A program made the position numbers and the translations under genes. From assembly GCA_046565865.1 (NCBI GenBank), contig JBKHXU010000218.1, forward strand, positions 1 to 13,522: DNA of 13,522 bases, read 5' to 3'. The DNA is from JBKHXU01 sp046565865 (GTDB taxonomy: Bacteria > Pseudomonadota > Gammaproteobacteria > Acidiferrobacterales > Sulfurifustaceae). Shown here in pieces: positions 1 to 6,609 of the stretch; within the stretch, counting starts at the first letter, position 1, and each line of letters opens with the position of its first letter. Below the pieces are notes generated by a model. It searched no databases. It was not told where the DNA came from and worked only from the letters and a program-made list of their open reading frames with translations.

Positions 1-740
1 AGGCGAAGTCGCATAATCTGCTCGACAATTGAAGCATGCATAGGCCCGTCGCCAACGATCAGTAACCTCAAATCGGACATTTCGGCCGCCAGCCGCGCGA
101 ATGCTTCTACCAGGAACCGGTGCCCCTTCCAACTACGAAGTGTGGCGACAATGCCGACGAGGCGGTCGTCGACGTTCAGGCCCAGTACCCGGCGGGCATC
201 CGCCTTACCACCGGGTTGGAACCGCATGCTATCGACCCCGGTCGGTACCGACGTCACGCGACCGGGCCGCAGCCGAAGATCGCGCACTAACTGTTCGCGC
301 AGTCGCTCGCCCGTCGTCACCACGTGGCACGTGGCATGCGCATACAACCAACGCGTGGCAAAGTCCTGCGATACCGGCGCCGAGATGTGGCGCGTGCGCA
401 CCATCGGCGGCGGTCGATGCAGCAGCAGTCGCGCGGCGGCGACGAGCCATGTGTCCGTGGAGCTGTGCGTGTTGACGACGTCGGGCCGGGTCTGCGCCAG
501 CGCCCGGCGTACCGCACGCAGTGCCCGCACGCCGCGGCGCGCGATGGGTAGTGCGCGGCTCGGGACGCCGCGTCGAATAGCGTCTTCGAGAATGTTGGAA
601 CCGGGTGCGGCCCAGATCTCGACGCGGTGCCCGCGCTTCAAGAACGCCTCGGCCTCGGTCAGCACGCGAATCTCCTGGCCGCCCCAACCCAGGGACGATT
701 CGGTATGAACGATGTATAGCGGTGCGGATGACTCGGTCAC
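1..740 (-). CDS. Glycosyltransferase family 4 (LPS core/O-chain type), 3' end cut by window edge
   Basis: This is the last visible gene of the leftward LPS operon; about 246 codons are present and the C-terminal half lies beyond position 1. The GTG start at 740-738 overlaps the TGA of the upstream WaaG-like gene by 4 bp (GTGA), which fixes the start and suggests translational coupling. The translation opens VTESSAPLYIVHTESS, followed by LGWGGQEIRVLTEAE, the Gly-rich nucleotide-sugar transferase loop of GT-B family 4 enzymes. Later come VVNTHSSTD, VSQDF, TSVPTGVDSMRFQPG (the usual junction between the two Rossmann domains), VATLRSWKGHRFLVEAF and LLIVGDGP. The donor-site E-x7-E region would be off the window. 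It should act at the cytoplasmic face of the inner membrane, adding a sugar to the growing core or to a surface glycan. Family assignment is firm; donor and acceptor cannot be read from sequence. The frame is open throughout with no sign of decay. Confidence 0.85.
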   Translation of the reverse strand, partial: MTESSAPLYIVHTESSLGWGGQEIRVLTEAEAFLKRGHRVEIWAAPGSNILEDAIRRGVPSRALPIARRGVRALRAVRRALAQTRPDVVNTHSSTDTWLVAAARLLLHRPPPMVRTRHISAPVSQDFATRWLYAHATCHVVTTGERLREQLVRDLRLRPGRVTSVPTGVDSMRFQPGGKADARRVLGLNVDDRLVGIVATLRSWKGHRFLVEAFARLAAEMSDLRLLIVGDGPMHASIVEQIMRLR

Positions 741-1870
741 GGCGCGGGGGTAAGCAGCGATTGATACAGCGCGCGCAGTGTAGCGCCCATTCGTTCGAGC
801 GTCAGGGGCTCGACCGTCCGCCGCGCCGCCGCGCCCAGCCGTACGGCGGTTCCCGCCCCGGCCAACTCGCCCATGGCGGCGGCGATGGCGGCGGCATCGA
901 GGGCATTGGTCACGAAGCCGTTTTCGCCTGCGCGAATCAGCTCGGCGGCGCCGCTTTTAGTGCTGGTGATGAGCGGCAGGCCGCACGCCATGGCTTCGAG
1001 CGCTGCGTTCGGGAACGGATCGTACAGGCTCGGCAGTACGAACCCGTCGGCGGCGCCGTAATACGGGCGCACATCGGGTTGGCGGCCGAGAAATTGCACG
1101 CGCGCGGCGATGCCGAGGGTGCGTGCCTGCTCGATGTACCGGGCGGCATGCTTATCGCGCCCGACCACTAATAGGTATGCGGCGGGCACGCGCGCCAATG
1201 CGCGCAGTGTCGCGCCGACGCCTTTGCGCTCGAAGCCGGAGCCGACTAAGACGAACAACGGGGCATCGTCCGGTACCCCGAGCTGCCTGCGCACCGCAGC
1301 GCACTGATCGCGCACACGCGGGTGGAAGTACTCGGTATCGACGCCACTATAGATAAGATGCAGCTTTTCCGGCGCGACGCCGTAGTGGCGTTGTATTTCC
1401 TCGCGCACCATCTGCGAATTGCAGATGATGGCGCGCAGTCGCGGGCTGGCGAACAGCGCCGCCTCGGCGCGCAACAAATAGCGATGGTACGGATTGAGCC
1501 ACAACAACCGCCGCCGCAACGGTCCGAGCGCCTGTCTGCGTTGCAACAGCCACTCGCGGTGCACGCCGTCGCCGGCGCGATAGATATCGCAACAAGCGAT
1601 GCGTTCGTGCGATTGCACCAGGTCAAAGTTCGTTTGCTGCAAGCGCCGGCACACGCAGCGGGCGAAGGCGCGCTCGCGCCACACGCGGCCGAGATGAAAC
1701 GGGCGACAATAATCCACCGCGAACGGGCCGGCCGCCGGCCAGTCGCGCGCCAGAACGGTGATCTGCAACTCGGTGTCGCGCAACGCCGCGAGCGCGCGCG
1801 CGACGAAGCGCTCGGCGCCGCCGTCCTCCACGTATCGGCCGCGAATGAGCGCGAGCTTGACCGAGGTCAT
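737..1870 (-). CDS. waaG: WaaG-like LPS core glycosyltransferase (GT4)
   Basis: The product is 377 aa, close to the usual length of about 370-375 for WaaG (UDP-glucose:heptosyl-LPS alpha-1,3-glucosyltransferase), which adds the first outer-core hexose. I chose the ATG at 1870-1868 because it overlaps the waaQ TGA (ATGA); the frame stays open further upstream, but that stretch lies inside waaQ and looks nothing like the family. Visible landmarks are VEDGGAERFV (res 14-23), the linker YSGVDTEYFHP (174-184), the donor-binding VGSGFERKGV (209-218, Arg215/Lys216), VVGRDKH (235-241) and the nucleotide-sugar motif DPFPNAALEAMACGLP (284-299). Similarity to E. coli WaaG around FERKGV, VVGxDK and LEAxxxGLP is clear. 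The usual E-x7-E signature reads D-x7-E (D284, E292). It is a peripheral cytoplasmic-face enzyme. The sugar specificity could differ from glucose, so the symbol is by family and position in the locus. Confidence 0.8.
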   Translation of the reverse strand: MTSVKLALIRGRYVEDGGAERFVARALAALRDTELQITVLARDWPAAGPFAVDYCRPFHLGRVWRERAFARCVCRRLQQTNFDLVQSHERIACCDIYRAGDGVHREWLLQRRQALGPLRRRLLWLNPYHRYLLRAEAALFASPRLRAIICNSQMVREEIQRHYGVAPEKLHLIYSGVDTEYFHPRVRDQCAAVRRQLGVPDDAPLFVLVGSGFERKGVGATLRALARVPAAYLLVVGRDKHAARYIEQARTLGIAARVQFLGRQPDVRPYYGAADGFVLPSLYDPFPNAALEAMACGLPLITSTKSGAAELIRAGENGFVTNALDAAAIAAAMGELAGAGTAVRLGAAARRTVEPLTLERMGATLRALYQSLLTPAP

Positions 1871-2958
1871 GCCGCTTGCGCGAGCGCGCGCACCGCGGTC
1901 AGCACTTGATCGACCGAGATATCGGTCAGGCAGTCGGACACCTTGCCGCCGCCACAACCGTCGAGCCCGCACGGGCGGCACGAGTAACCGAGCGTGATGA
2001 CCTGTGCGCGCACCTGCCACGGGCCCCATTCGAGATCGCCGCTCGGACCGAACAGCACCACCACTGGCGTCTGCATCGCGGCGGCGATATGCATCGGCAC
2101 CGAGTCGACGCCGACAAATACGCGCGCGCGCTGCGTGAGTGCGGCGAGCTGCTTCAATGACAACTTGCCCGACAGATCGACCACCGGCGCACGCGCCCCG
2201 CGCAACACGGCCTGCACGAAACCAAGCTCGTGCTCCGCGGGCGCGGCGGTGACGACGATGCGGTGCCCGCTTGCGTGCAGCGCATCGATGAGCGCCGCGT
2301 ACTTATCGACCTCCCAGCATTTGAACAGCCAGCGCGAGGTCGGATGCAGGTGCACGAAACCGCGCGGCGTGAGCCCGTGTTCCGTGAGCAACGCATCGAC
2401 ACTGCGCTCGGCGTCGGCGCCCGGCAGCAGCAGCAAGCGCCGCTCTTCGGCCGATGGATAGATGCCGAGCCGACGCAGCGCATCGAGGTGAATCTCGACC
2501 CGGTGCCGCAGCCTGCCCGGAATCGGGTACACGTGCGTGAAGCTGCCATTCCAAAAGCGGCCGCGCTTGCCGGGGTAACGCTGAGCGACGCTGAAGCGCG
2601 GCGTGAGCCACTGCGCGAGCCAGGCGCCGCGATAACTTTCGGTGAGATGAATCAGAAGATCGTAGCGCCGTGCGCGCAGCTCGCGCAGCAAGCGCCACTC
2701 GTGCGCCAGCCGCGTCCACGGTGGTTCGCGCTTCCATGCCCGATCGATGGTGTAGACGTTCGTCAGCGCCGGGTGCCCGGTCAACATATCGCGCGTGTCG
2801 GCGTACACCAGCGCGTCGATCTGCGCCAGCGGCACCCGGTTCTTCAACACCTGGAACACGGGCGAGGTCAGCAGCACGTCGCCGTGATGGCGCAGCTTTA
2901 CTACCAGGGCGCGGGTCACCTGGGACAAATTGATGGCGTCGTTCGGCGGCATGCTCAT
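1867..2958 (-). CDS. waaQ: LPS core heptosyltransferase III-type (WaaQ), GT9
   Basis: This 363-aa protein transfers an L-glycero-D-manno-heptose from ADP-heptose to the inner core (HepIII branch) on the cytoplasmic face of the inner membrane. The start at 2958-2956 makes an ATGA overlap with the waaF stop. The frame is open far upstream, but only as a shadow within waaF; a second ATG two codons in (2952) is an alternative. GT9 features are the N-terminal KLRHHGDVLLTSPVF (res 21-35; Asp27 at the catalytic-base position of heptosyltransferases), HLHPTSRWLFKCW (203-215, a hallmark of the WaaQ subgroup), DLSGKLSLKQLAAL (261-274), FVGVDSVPMHIAAA (281-294, ADP-binding) and LFGPSGDLEWGPW (302-314). 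Near the C terminus a four-cysteine cluster, Cys327, 330, 335 and 343 (C-x2-C-x4-C-x7-C), is present that E. coli WaaQ lacks. Subfamily assignment is good; acceptor position is inferred. Confidence 0.88.
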   Translation of the reverse strand: MSMPPNDAINLSQVTRALVVKLRHHGDVLLTSPVFQVLKNRVPLAQIDALVYADTRDMLTGHPALTNVYTIDRAWKREPPWTRLAHEWRLLRELRARRYDLLIHLTESYRGAWLAQWLTPRFSVAQRYPGKRGRFWNGSFTHVYPIPGRLRHRVEIHLDALRRLGIYPSAEERRLLLLPGADAERSVDALLTEHGLTPRGFVHLHPTSRWLFKCWEVDKYAALIDALHASGHRIVVTAAPAEHELGFVQAVLRGARAPVVDLSGKLSLKQLAALTQRARVFVGVDSVPMHIAAAMQTPVVVLFGPSGDLEWGPWQVRAQVITLGYSCRPCGLDGCGGGKVSDCLTDISVDQVLTAVRALAQAA

Positions 2959-3959
2959 GCGGTCACTCGGTCGAGCGCCGATTGTACCCGGGCGACGTCG
3001 AGATCGCGCAGACAGCGCAGATGCCCGAGCGGACATTCGCGCTCGAAACACGGACTGCACGCGAGCTTGAGGTATGCGACCTCGGCCGATGGGCTCAACG
3101 GCGGTGTATGCGTAGGGTCGGACGAACCAAATACCGCAACCAGTGGCCGACCGAGCGCGGCGGCGACATGCATAAGGCCGGAGTCGTTGGTGACGATCGC
3201 GCGCGTGAGCGCCATGAGGTCGATCGCGTCCGCCAACGTCGTTCGGCCGGCAAGGTCGTGCGCGACGCCGCCGGCGGCGGCGTTGATGGCGCGCGTCACC
3301 GGGGCGTCGTTGCTCGAACCGAACAGCCATACGTCCCACCCGGCCGCGTGCCGGGTGCGTACTACTTCCGCGTAGTACGCCTCCGGCCAGCGCTTGGCCG
3401 GTCCATAGTCCGCGCCGGGGCAGACGCCCAGCACCGGGCGCGCGGGCGCCGCCAGGTCGAGGCGCGCGAGCGCGGCGCGGCCATTGGCCGCATCGGCGCG
3501 CAGTGCCGGCATCGGCGTTTCGCTCGGCAGCGGTTCGCCGGGTTCCAGCGCGAGCGCGAGAAACCGGTCGACCATGCGCCAGTGGGTTTGCTTGTTCAGT
3601 TGCCGCGCATCGTTGAGCAACCCGTAACGCAGTTCGCCGACATAGCCAGTACGTCGCGGTATGCGCGCCGCCCACGCCGGCAACGCCGACTTCCACGAAT
3701 TCGGCAGCACGATCGCCTGCTGATAACGACTGCGCAGCGCGCGCCCCAGGCGCCAGCGCGCGCTTAAGCCCAACTCTCCGTGACCCAGCGCCAAGGGGAT
3801 GGTGGCGCGCACCTCCGGCATGCGCTCAAGCAGCGGCTCGGTCCAGCCCGGCGCTACGACATCAATCGCGCGCGCGCCGCGTTGCCGCAGTAACCGGAAC
3901 AGGCTCTGCGCCATGATCATGTCGCCCACCCAGGCGGGGCCGATGACGAGGACGTTCAA
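2955..3959 (-). CDS. waaF: ADP-heptose:LPS heptosyltransferase II (WaaF), GT9
   Basis: WaaF adds the second inner-core heptose from ADP-L-glycero-D-manno-heptose, a step needed for a normal core. With a TTG start at 3959-3957 the product is 334 aa (E. coli 348) and begins (M)NVLVIGPAWVGDMIMAQSL, aligning exactly with E. coli MKILVIGPSWVGDMMMSQSL. No in-frame ATG or GTG lies upstream before the frame closes, so TTG is the best start, although no good Shine-Dalgarno precedes it. Further matches are MPEV (res 47-50), VLPNSWKSAL (84-93), RTGYVGELRYGLLND (103-117), CPGADYGPAKRWPEAYYAE (180-198), VTNDSGLMHVAAALGRPLVAVFG (256-278) and PPLSPSAEV (286-294). Asp13 is the conserved catalytic-base Asp. 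The C-terminal tail carries Cys301, 304, 309 and 316, absent from the E. coli enzyme. It is first in the operon and overlaps waaQ by ATGA. Confidence 0.93.
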   Translation of the reverse strand: MNVLVIGPAWVGDMIMAQSLFRLLRQRGARAIDVVAPGWTEPLLERMPEVRATIPLALGHGELGLSARWRLGRALRSRYQQAIVLPNSWKSALPAWAARIPRRTGYVGELRYGLLNDARQLNKQTHWRMVDRFLALALEPGEPLPSETPMPALRADAANGRAALARLDLAAPARPVLGVCPGADYGPAKRWPEAYYAEVVRTRHAAGWDVWLFGSSNDAPVTRAINAAAGGVAHDLAGRTTLADAIDLMALTRAIVTNDSGLMHVAAALGRPLVAVFGSSDPTHTPPLSPSAEVAYLKLACSPCFERECPLGHLRCLRDLDVARVQSALDRVTA

Positions 3960-4156
3960 TCGCGCTCGGACGGGAGCAACGGGGGGCGACCGGCCCGGTC
4001 CGTGGACACGACCGGGGACGGCGCGAGCGCTGACGGCGGCATGCGCGGCATTGTAGGGACGCGCAAAAGGCCGGCGCAACCCCGCACGCCGCCGGCCGGT
4101 CTGCCATACTCAGTTTCATAGCGACAAGCCCGGGGTTGACCGGGCGAAGGGAGCAC
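3960..4156. promoter_or_regulatory. Divergent intergenic region between waaF operon and DUF898-M48 operon
   Basis: These 197 bp must hold the promoters of both divergent operons. The only reasonable sigma70-like match is on the minus strand (listed separately). On the plus strand an AAGGGAG Shine-Dalgarno (4147-4153) precedes the GTG start at 4157; I find no convincing -35/-10 pair for that gene. The region is GC-rich with no palindromic operator that I can support. Confidence 0.5.
4043..4079 (-). promoter_or_regulatory. Candidate sigma70 promoter for the waaF-waaQ-waaG operon
   Basis: Reading the minus strand, TTGCGC (4079-4074) is followed after an 18-bp spacer by TACAAT (4055-4050), a 5/6 match to the -10 consensus. 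Transcription would start near 4043, giving a leader of about 85 nt before the TTG start of waaF. The -35 match is only 3/6, so this is a candidate from pattern alone. Confidence 0.35.
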
Positions 4157-5290
4157 GTGACCACCGCCGCCGCCACCCGCCCCGTCGGGGCCCCGCCCGC
4201 CGCCGCGGCCGCCGCCGCGCCGCGCGAGCTGCCGCTCGAATTTCGCGGCACGGCGCGCGCGTATTTCCGCGTGTGGGCCGTCAACCTGTGCCTGACGCTC
4301 ATCACGCTTGGCGTGTATTCGGCCTGGGCCAAGGTGCGCAAGAAGCGCTACTTCTATTCGCACACGGTGCTCGACGGCACGCCGTTTCAGTACTTGGCCC
4401 AGCCGGTGCCGATCCTCAAAGGCCGAATCGTGGCCGTGGTGTTGTTCCTGATTTACTACGTCGCCAGCCATTTCTTCACCGTGCTGATGCCGTACGTCCT
4501 CGCTGCCGGCGGGGCACTGGCGCCGTGGGTGCTGGTACGGTCGGCCGCGTTCAACGCGCGCTACTCGGCGTATCGCAACATGACCTTCGCCTTCGACGCG
4601 GGTTATTGGGATGCGGTGAAGGCGATTTACGTCTGGGGTCTGGTGCCCGTCATCATCGTCGGCACGGCGTTCGAATGGTGGGGGCAGCCGGTCTACGCCG
4701 GTGCCGCGTTCGGCGTTTTCGGCCTGGCGTTCCCGTGGTGGTTGCGGCGCTTAAAGAATCTCATCGTCAGCCACACCGCGTTTGGCGGTCGCAACGGCAC
4801 ATTGAGCGTGACCGGCACACAGTTTTTCAAAGTGTATTTCCTGGCCGGCCTCGTCGTCGCGGGCGCAGCGATGCTCACCGGCTTCATCGTCGCCTTCGGC
4901 GTTGGGATTGGCGGCGCGAAGCATTCCCCGAACGCGGTCCTCGGCGGCCTGCTGCCGATCTACGTCGGCTACGTGTTCGCGTTCGCCTTCATCCAGGCGC
5001 GCATTTCCAATCTCGTCTGGAATCACACCGAGCTCGGGCCGCTGCGGTTTCAATCCACACTCAAAGCCACCGGCCTCGCCAAACTCTATATCACCAACGC
5101 GATCGCGATTCTCGTGTCGCTCGGACTACTGATTCCGTGGGCGGTGATACGCACGCTCAAGTACCGCGCCGACCACATGCAAGTGCGCGCCGAGGGCGAT
5201 CTCAATGCGTTTCGCGGCGACGAGCACTCGGCGGTGCAGGCGACGGGCGCCGAGGTCGGCGAGTTCTTCGACATGGATCTATCGCTGTGA
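4157..5290 (+). CDS. yjgN: DUF898 / YjgN-family multipass inner-membrane protein
   Basis: The product is 377 aa from the GTG at 4157, which sits just behind an AAGGGAG ribosome binding site; a TTG seven codons upstream is possible but less likely. An Ala/Pro-rich N-terminal tail (res 4-22) is followed by EFRGTARAYFRVWAVN (28-43) and LGVYSAWAKVRKKRYFY (51-67), which are signatures of DUF898 (YjgN family). I count about seven or eight hydrophobic segments (roughly 37-57, 91-110, 111-128, 155-172, 180-196, 226-250, 262-280, 310-330), so it is an integral inner-membrane protein. Four short segments with a common R-x-x-(Y/L)...HT-like pattern follow hydrophobic stretches at about 61-79, 132-151, 198-215 and 282-301. 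Biochemical function of the family is unknown. The stop overlaps the start of the M48 peptidase gene (GTGA), which suggests the two act together. The symbol is by family resemblance only. Confidence 0.82.
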   Translation: MTTAAATRPVGAPPAAAAAAAPRELPLEFRGTARAYFRVWAVNLCLTLITLGVYSAWAKVRKKRYFYSHTVLDGTPFQYLAQPVPILKGRIVAVVLFLIYYVASHFFTVLMPYVLAAGGALAPWVLVRSAAFNARYSAYRNMTFAFDAGYWDAVKAIYVWGLVPVIIVGTAFEWWGQPVYAGAAFGVFGLAFPWWLRRLKNLIVSHTAFGGRNGTLSVTGTQFFKVYFLAGLVVAGAAMLTGFIVAFGVGIGGAKHSPNAVLGGLLPIYVGYVFAFAFIQARISNLVWNHTELGPLRFQSTLKATGLAKLYITNAIAILVSLGLLIPWAVIRTLKYRADHMQVRAEGDLNAFRGDEHSAVQATGAEVGEFFDMDLSL

Positions 5291-6309
5291 GCGCACCTGG
5301 TCACATCGACGGCCGCTACTACGACGGCCAGCGGCCGGTGGGCTCGGCGGCGACCTTGGTGCTGGGCGTGCGCGATGCGGCGTTGATCGGCGAGCGCGTC
5401 ACCGGGCGCTATGCGGTCCGGGCCTTGCGCGTGTCGCCGCGCACGGGGGACGCCGATCGCTTCATCGCGTTTCCCAACGGCGGCCAACTGCAATGCGCGG
5501 ATAGCCCGCTGCTCGATCGTCTACCGCACGAAGTCAGGTCGGAGGGCATCGTTGCGTGGCTCGAACGGCGCGTGGTGGTGGCGGTGGTCTGCATCGTATT
5601 CGTAATCGCGGCGCTCGGCGCCGGCTACCGCTACGGCCTGCCGCGCGCGGCCGATTACGCGGCCGCGCGCATCCCGATCGAGACCGAACAGACCCTCGGC
5701 AAGCAGGCGCTCGCCTGGCTCGACGAACACGAGTGGTTCTTGCCAACGGAAGTCGATGCGGAGGCCGAGACGCTGATTCGAGATCGCTTCGCGCGGCTGC
5801 ACGCCGACCTGCCGCTCGCCGCGCACTACCGGCTCGAATTCCGCGACGCACCGAAGATCGGCGCCAACGCCTTCGCGCTCCCGGGCGGCACGATCGTCAT
5901 CACCGATCAAATGATCGATGCCGCGGAATCGCTGGATGAGGTGCTGGCCGTGCTGGCGCACGAGATCGGCCACGTTGAGCGGCGCCATACGATGCGGCAT
6001 CTATTGCGGGATTCGGCGACCGCGGCATTGGTCGCGACCGTCACCGGCGACGCCGCGTCACTCAGCGTGGCGGTGGCAACGATTCCGGCGCTGCTGGCGC
6101 GCGCGAAGTATTCACGCGATTTCGAGACCGAAGCGGATGATTTTGGTTTTGCGCTACTGCGGCGGCACGATATATCGCCCGCGGCGTTCGCGAGCCTGAT
6201 GGAGCGGTTGTCGGAAAAGCACAAAGACGCGGAGCGTGCGATCGGCTTCATTTCCACGCACCCCCTGACCGCCGAGCGCATCGAGAAGGCGCGCGCGGCA
6301 GCGCCTTAA
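5287..6309 (+). CDS. Membrane-anchored M48 family zinc metallopeptidase
   Basis: The product is 340 aa from the GTG at 5287, which overlaps the DUF898 stop codon (GTGA). The frame is open upstream, but only as a shadow inside the preceding gene. A soluble N-terminal module of about 90 residues (DGRYYDGQRPVG at 8-19) is followed by one transmembrane helix at about 96-115, flanked by Arg94-Arg95. The catalytic domain has AFALPGGTIVITDQMI (195-210), the zinc-binding HEIGH (225-229) with Glu226 as catalytic base, and YSRDFETEAD (275-284), where Glu280 is the expected third zinc ligand in the E-x3-D motif. The C terminus has STHPLTAERIE (323-333), typical of M48 peptidases such as YcaL/LoiP/BepA. 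The positive residues before the helix suggest N-in topology with a periplasmic catalytic domain, an inference. It has no lipobox, unlike LoiP. A role in envelope protein quality control is plausible from family and partner gene, but the substrate is unknown. Confidence 0.88.
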   Translation: MSAPGHIDGRYYDGQRPVGSAATLVLGVRDAALIGERVTGRYAVRALRVSPRTGDADRFIAFPNGGQLQCADSPLLDRLPHEVRSEGIVAWLERRVVVAVVCIVFVIAALGAGYRYGLPRAADYAAARIPIETEQTLGKQALAWLDEHEWFLPTEVDAEAETLIRDRFARLHADLPLAAHYRLEFRDAPKIGANAFALPGGTIVITDQMIDAAESLDEVLAVLAHEIGHVERRHTMRHLLRDSATAALVATVTGDAASLSVAVATIPALLARAKYSRDFETEADDFGFALLRRHDISPAAFASLMERLSEKHKDAERAIGFISTHPLTAERIEKARAAAP

Positions 6310-6331
6310 AGCTACTGCCATTCACCGCGCA

Positions 6332-6381
6332 CCCCCACCCTAACCCTCCCCCGCAAAGATGGGGGAGGGAATGGGAGGGGG
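6332..6381. repeat. C/G-run inverted repeat, REP-like hairpin between convergent genes
   Basis: The inner stem pairs CCCTCCCCC (6344-6352) perfectly with GGGGGAGGG (6361-6369) around an 8-nt loop; the outer part CCCCCACCCT (6332-6341) pairs imperfectly with TGGGAGGGGG (6372-6381). The general pattern CACCC-TAACCCTC-CCC...GGG-GAGGG resembles dispersed intergenic repeats common in proteobacterial genomes. It lies between the convergent M48 and zinc-finger genes and, lacking a T-run, could at most be a weak two-way terminator. Copy number elsewhere cannot be seen from this window. Confidence 0.65.
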
Positions 6382-6387
6382 CATATA

Positions 6388-6609
6388 TCAGACGCCTGCC
6401 TCTTTAAGGATATAAAGCGCGCCGCAGTACGGGCAACGCTCCTGGCCGCTCTTTTCGATCGGCAGGAATACGCGCGGATGCGAGTTCCACAGACTCATGC
6501 CCGGCATTGGGCACGACAGTGGTAAATCGGCGCGCGTGACGTCGTAGCGATTCTGGGCGTTCGGCTCGATCGGGCGCGCGCCGCCGGCGTGGGAAGTGCC
6601 GCGGTTCAT
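6388..6609 (-). CDS. Small zinc-finger protein, CHCC type
   Basis: The product is 73 aa. The ATG at 6609-6607 overlaps the ilvE stop (ATGA), so it is the third gene of the glnE-ilvE unit. The putative zinc ligands are Cys33, His44, Cys59 and Cys62 (LSCPMPG, NSHPRVFLP, ERCPYCGALY), spaced C-x10-H-x14-C-x2-C. That is the CHCC zinc-finger pattern (zf-CHCC family), related to the NDUFS6 zinc subunit of mitochondrial complex I. The N-terminal 25 residues look disordered. Small proteins of this family often sit beside ilvE and waaF in proteobacteria. A cytoplasmic zinc-binding role is likely; no biochemical function is assigned to the bacterial form, and a respiratory or assembly role is only an analogy. 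Confidence 0.85.
   Translation of the reverse strand: MNRGTSHAGGARPIEPNAQNRYDVTRADLPLSCPMPGMSLWNSHPRVFLPIEKSGQERCPYCGALYILKEAGV

Noticed and set aside
142..708. 188-codon plus-strand and 152-codon minus-strand open frames at the left edge
   Set aside because: Both are out of frame with the partial GT4 glycosyltransferase, whose translation gives coherent family motifs over the whole stretch.
2230..3375. 381-codon plus-strand open frame opposite waaQ and waaF
   Set aside because: Its composition (Arg, Gln, His and Ala rich) is typical of an antisense shadow in high-GC DNA, and both minus-strand genes are unmistakable heptosyltransferases.
2959..3696. Open frame extending waaQ upstream to about 609 aa
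   Set aside because: The extension lies in another frame within waaF, is Arg/Ala-rich and low-complexity, and a clean ATGA overlap plus the GT9 N terminus fix the start at 2958.
4273..5286. Open frame extending the M48 peptidase upstream by 338 codons
   Set aside because: It is a shadow of the DUF898 gene, which has clear family motifs and membrane segments in the other frame; the GTG at 5287 is the coupled start.
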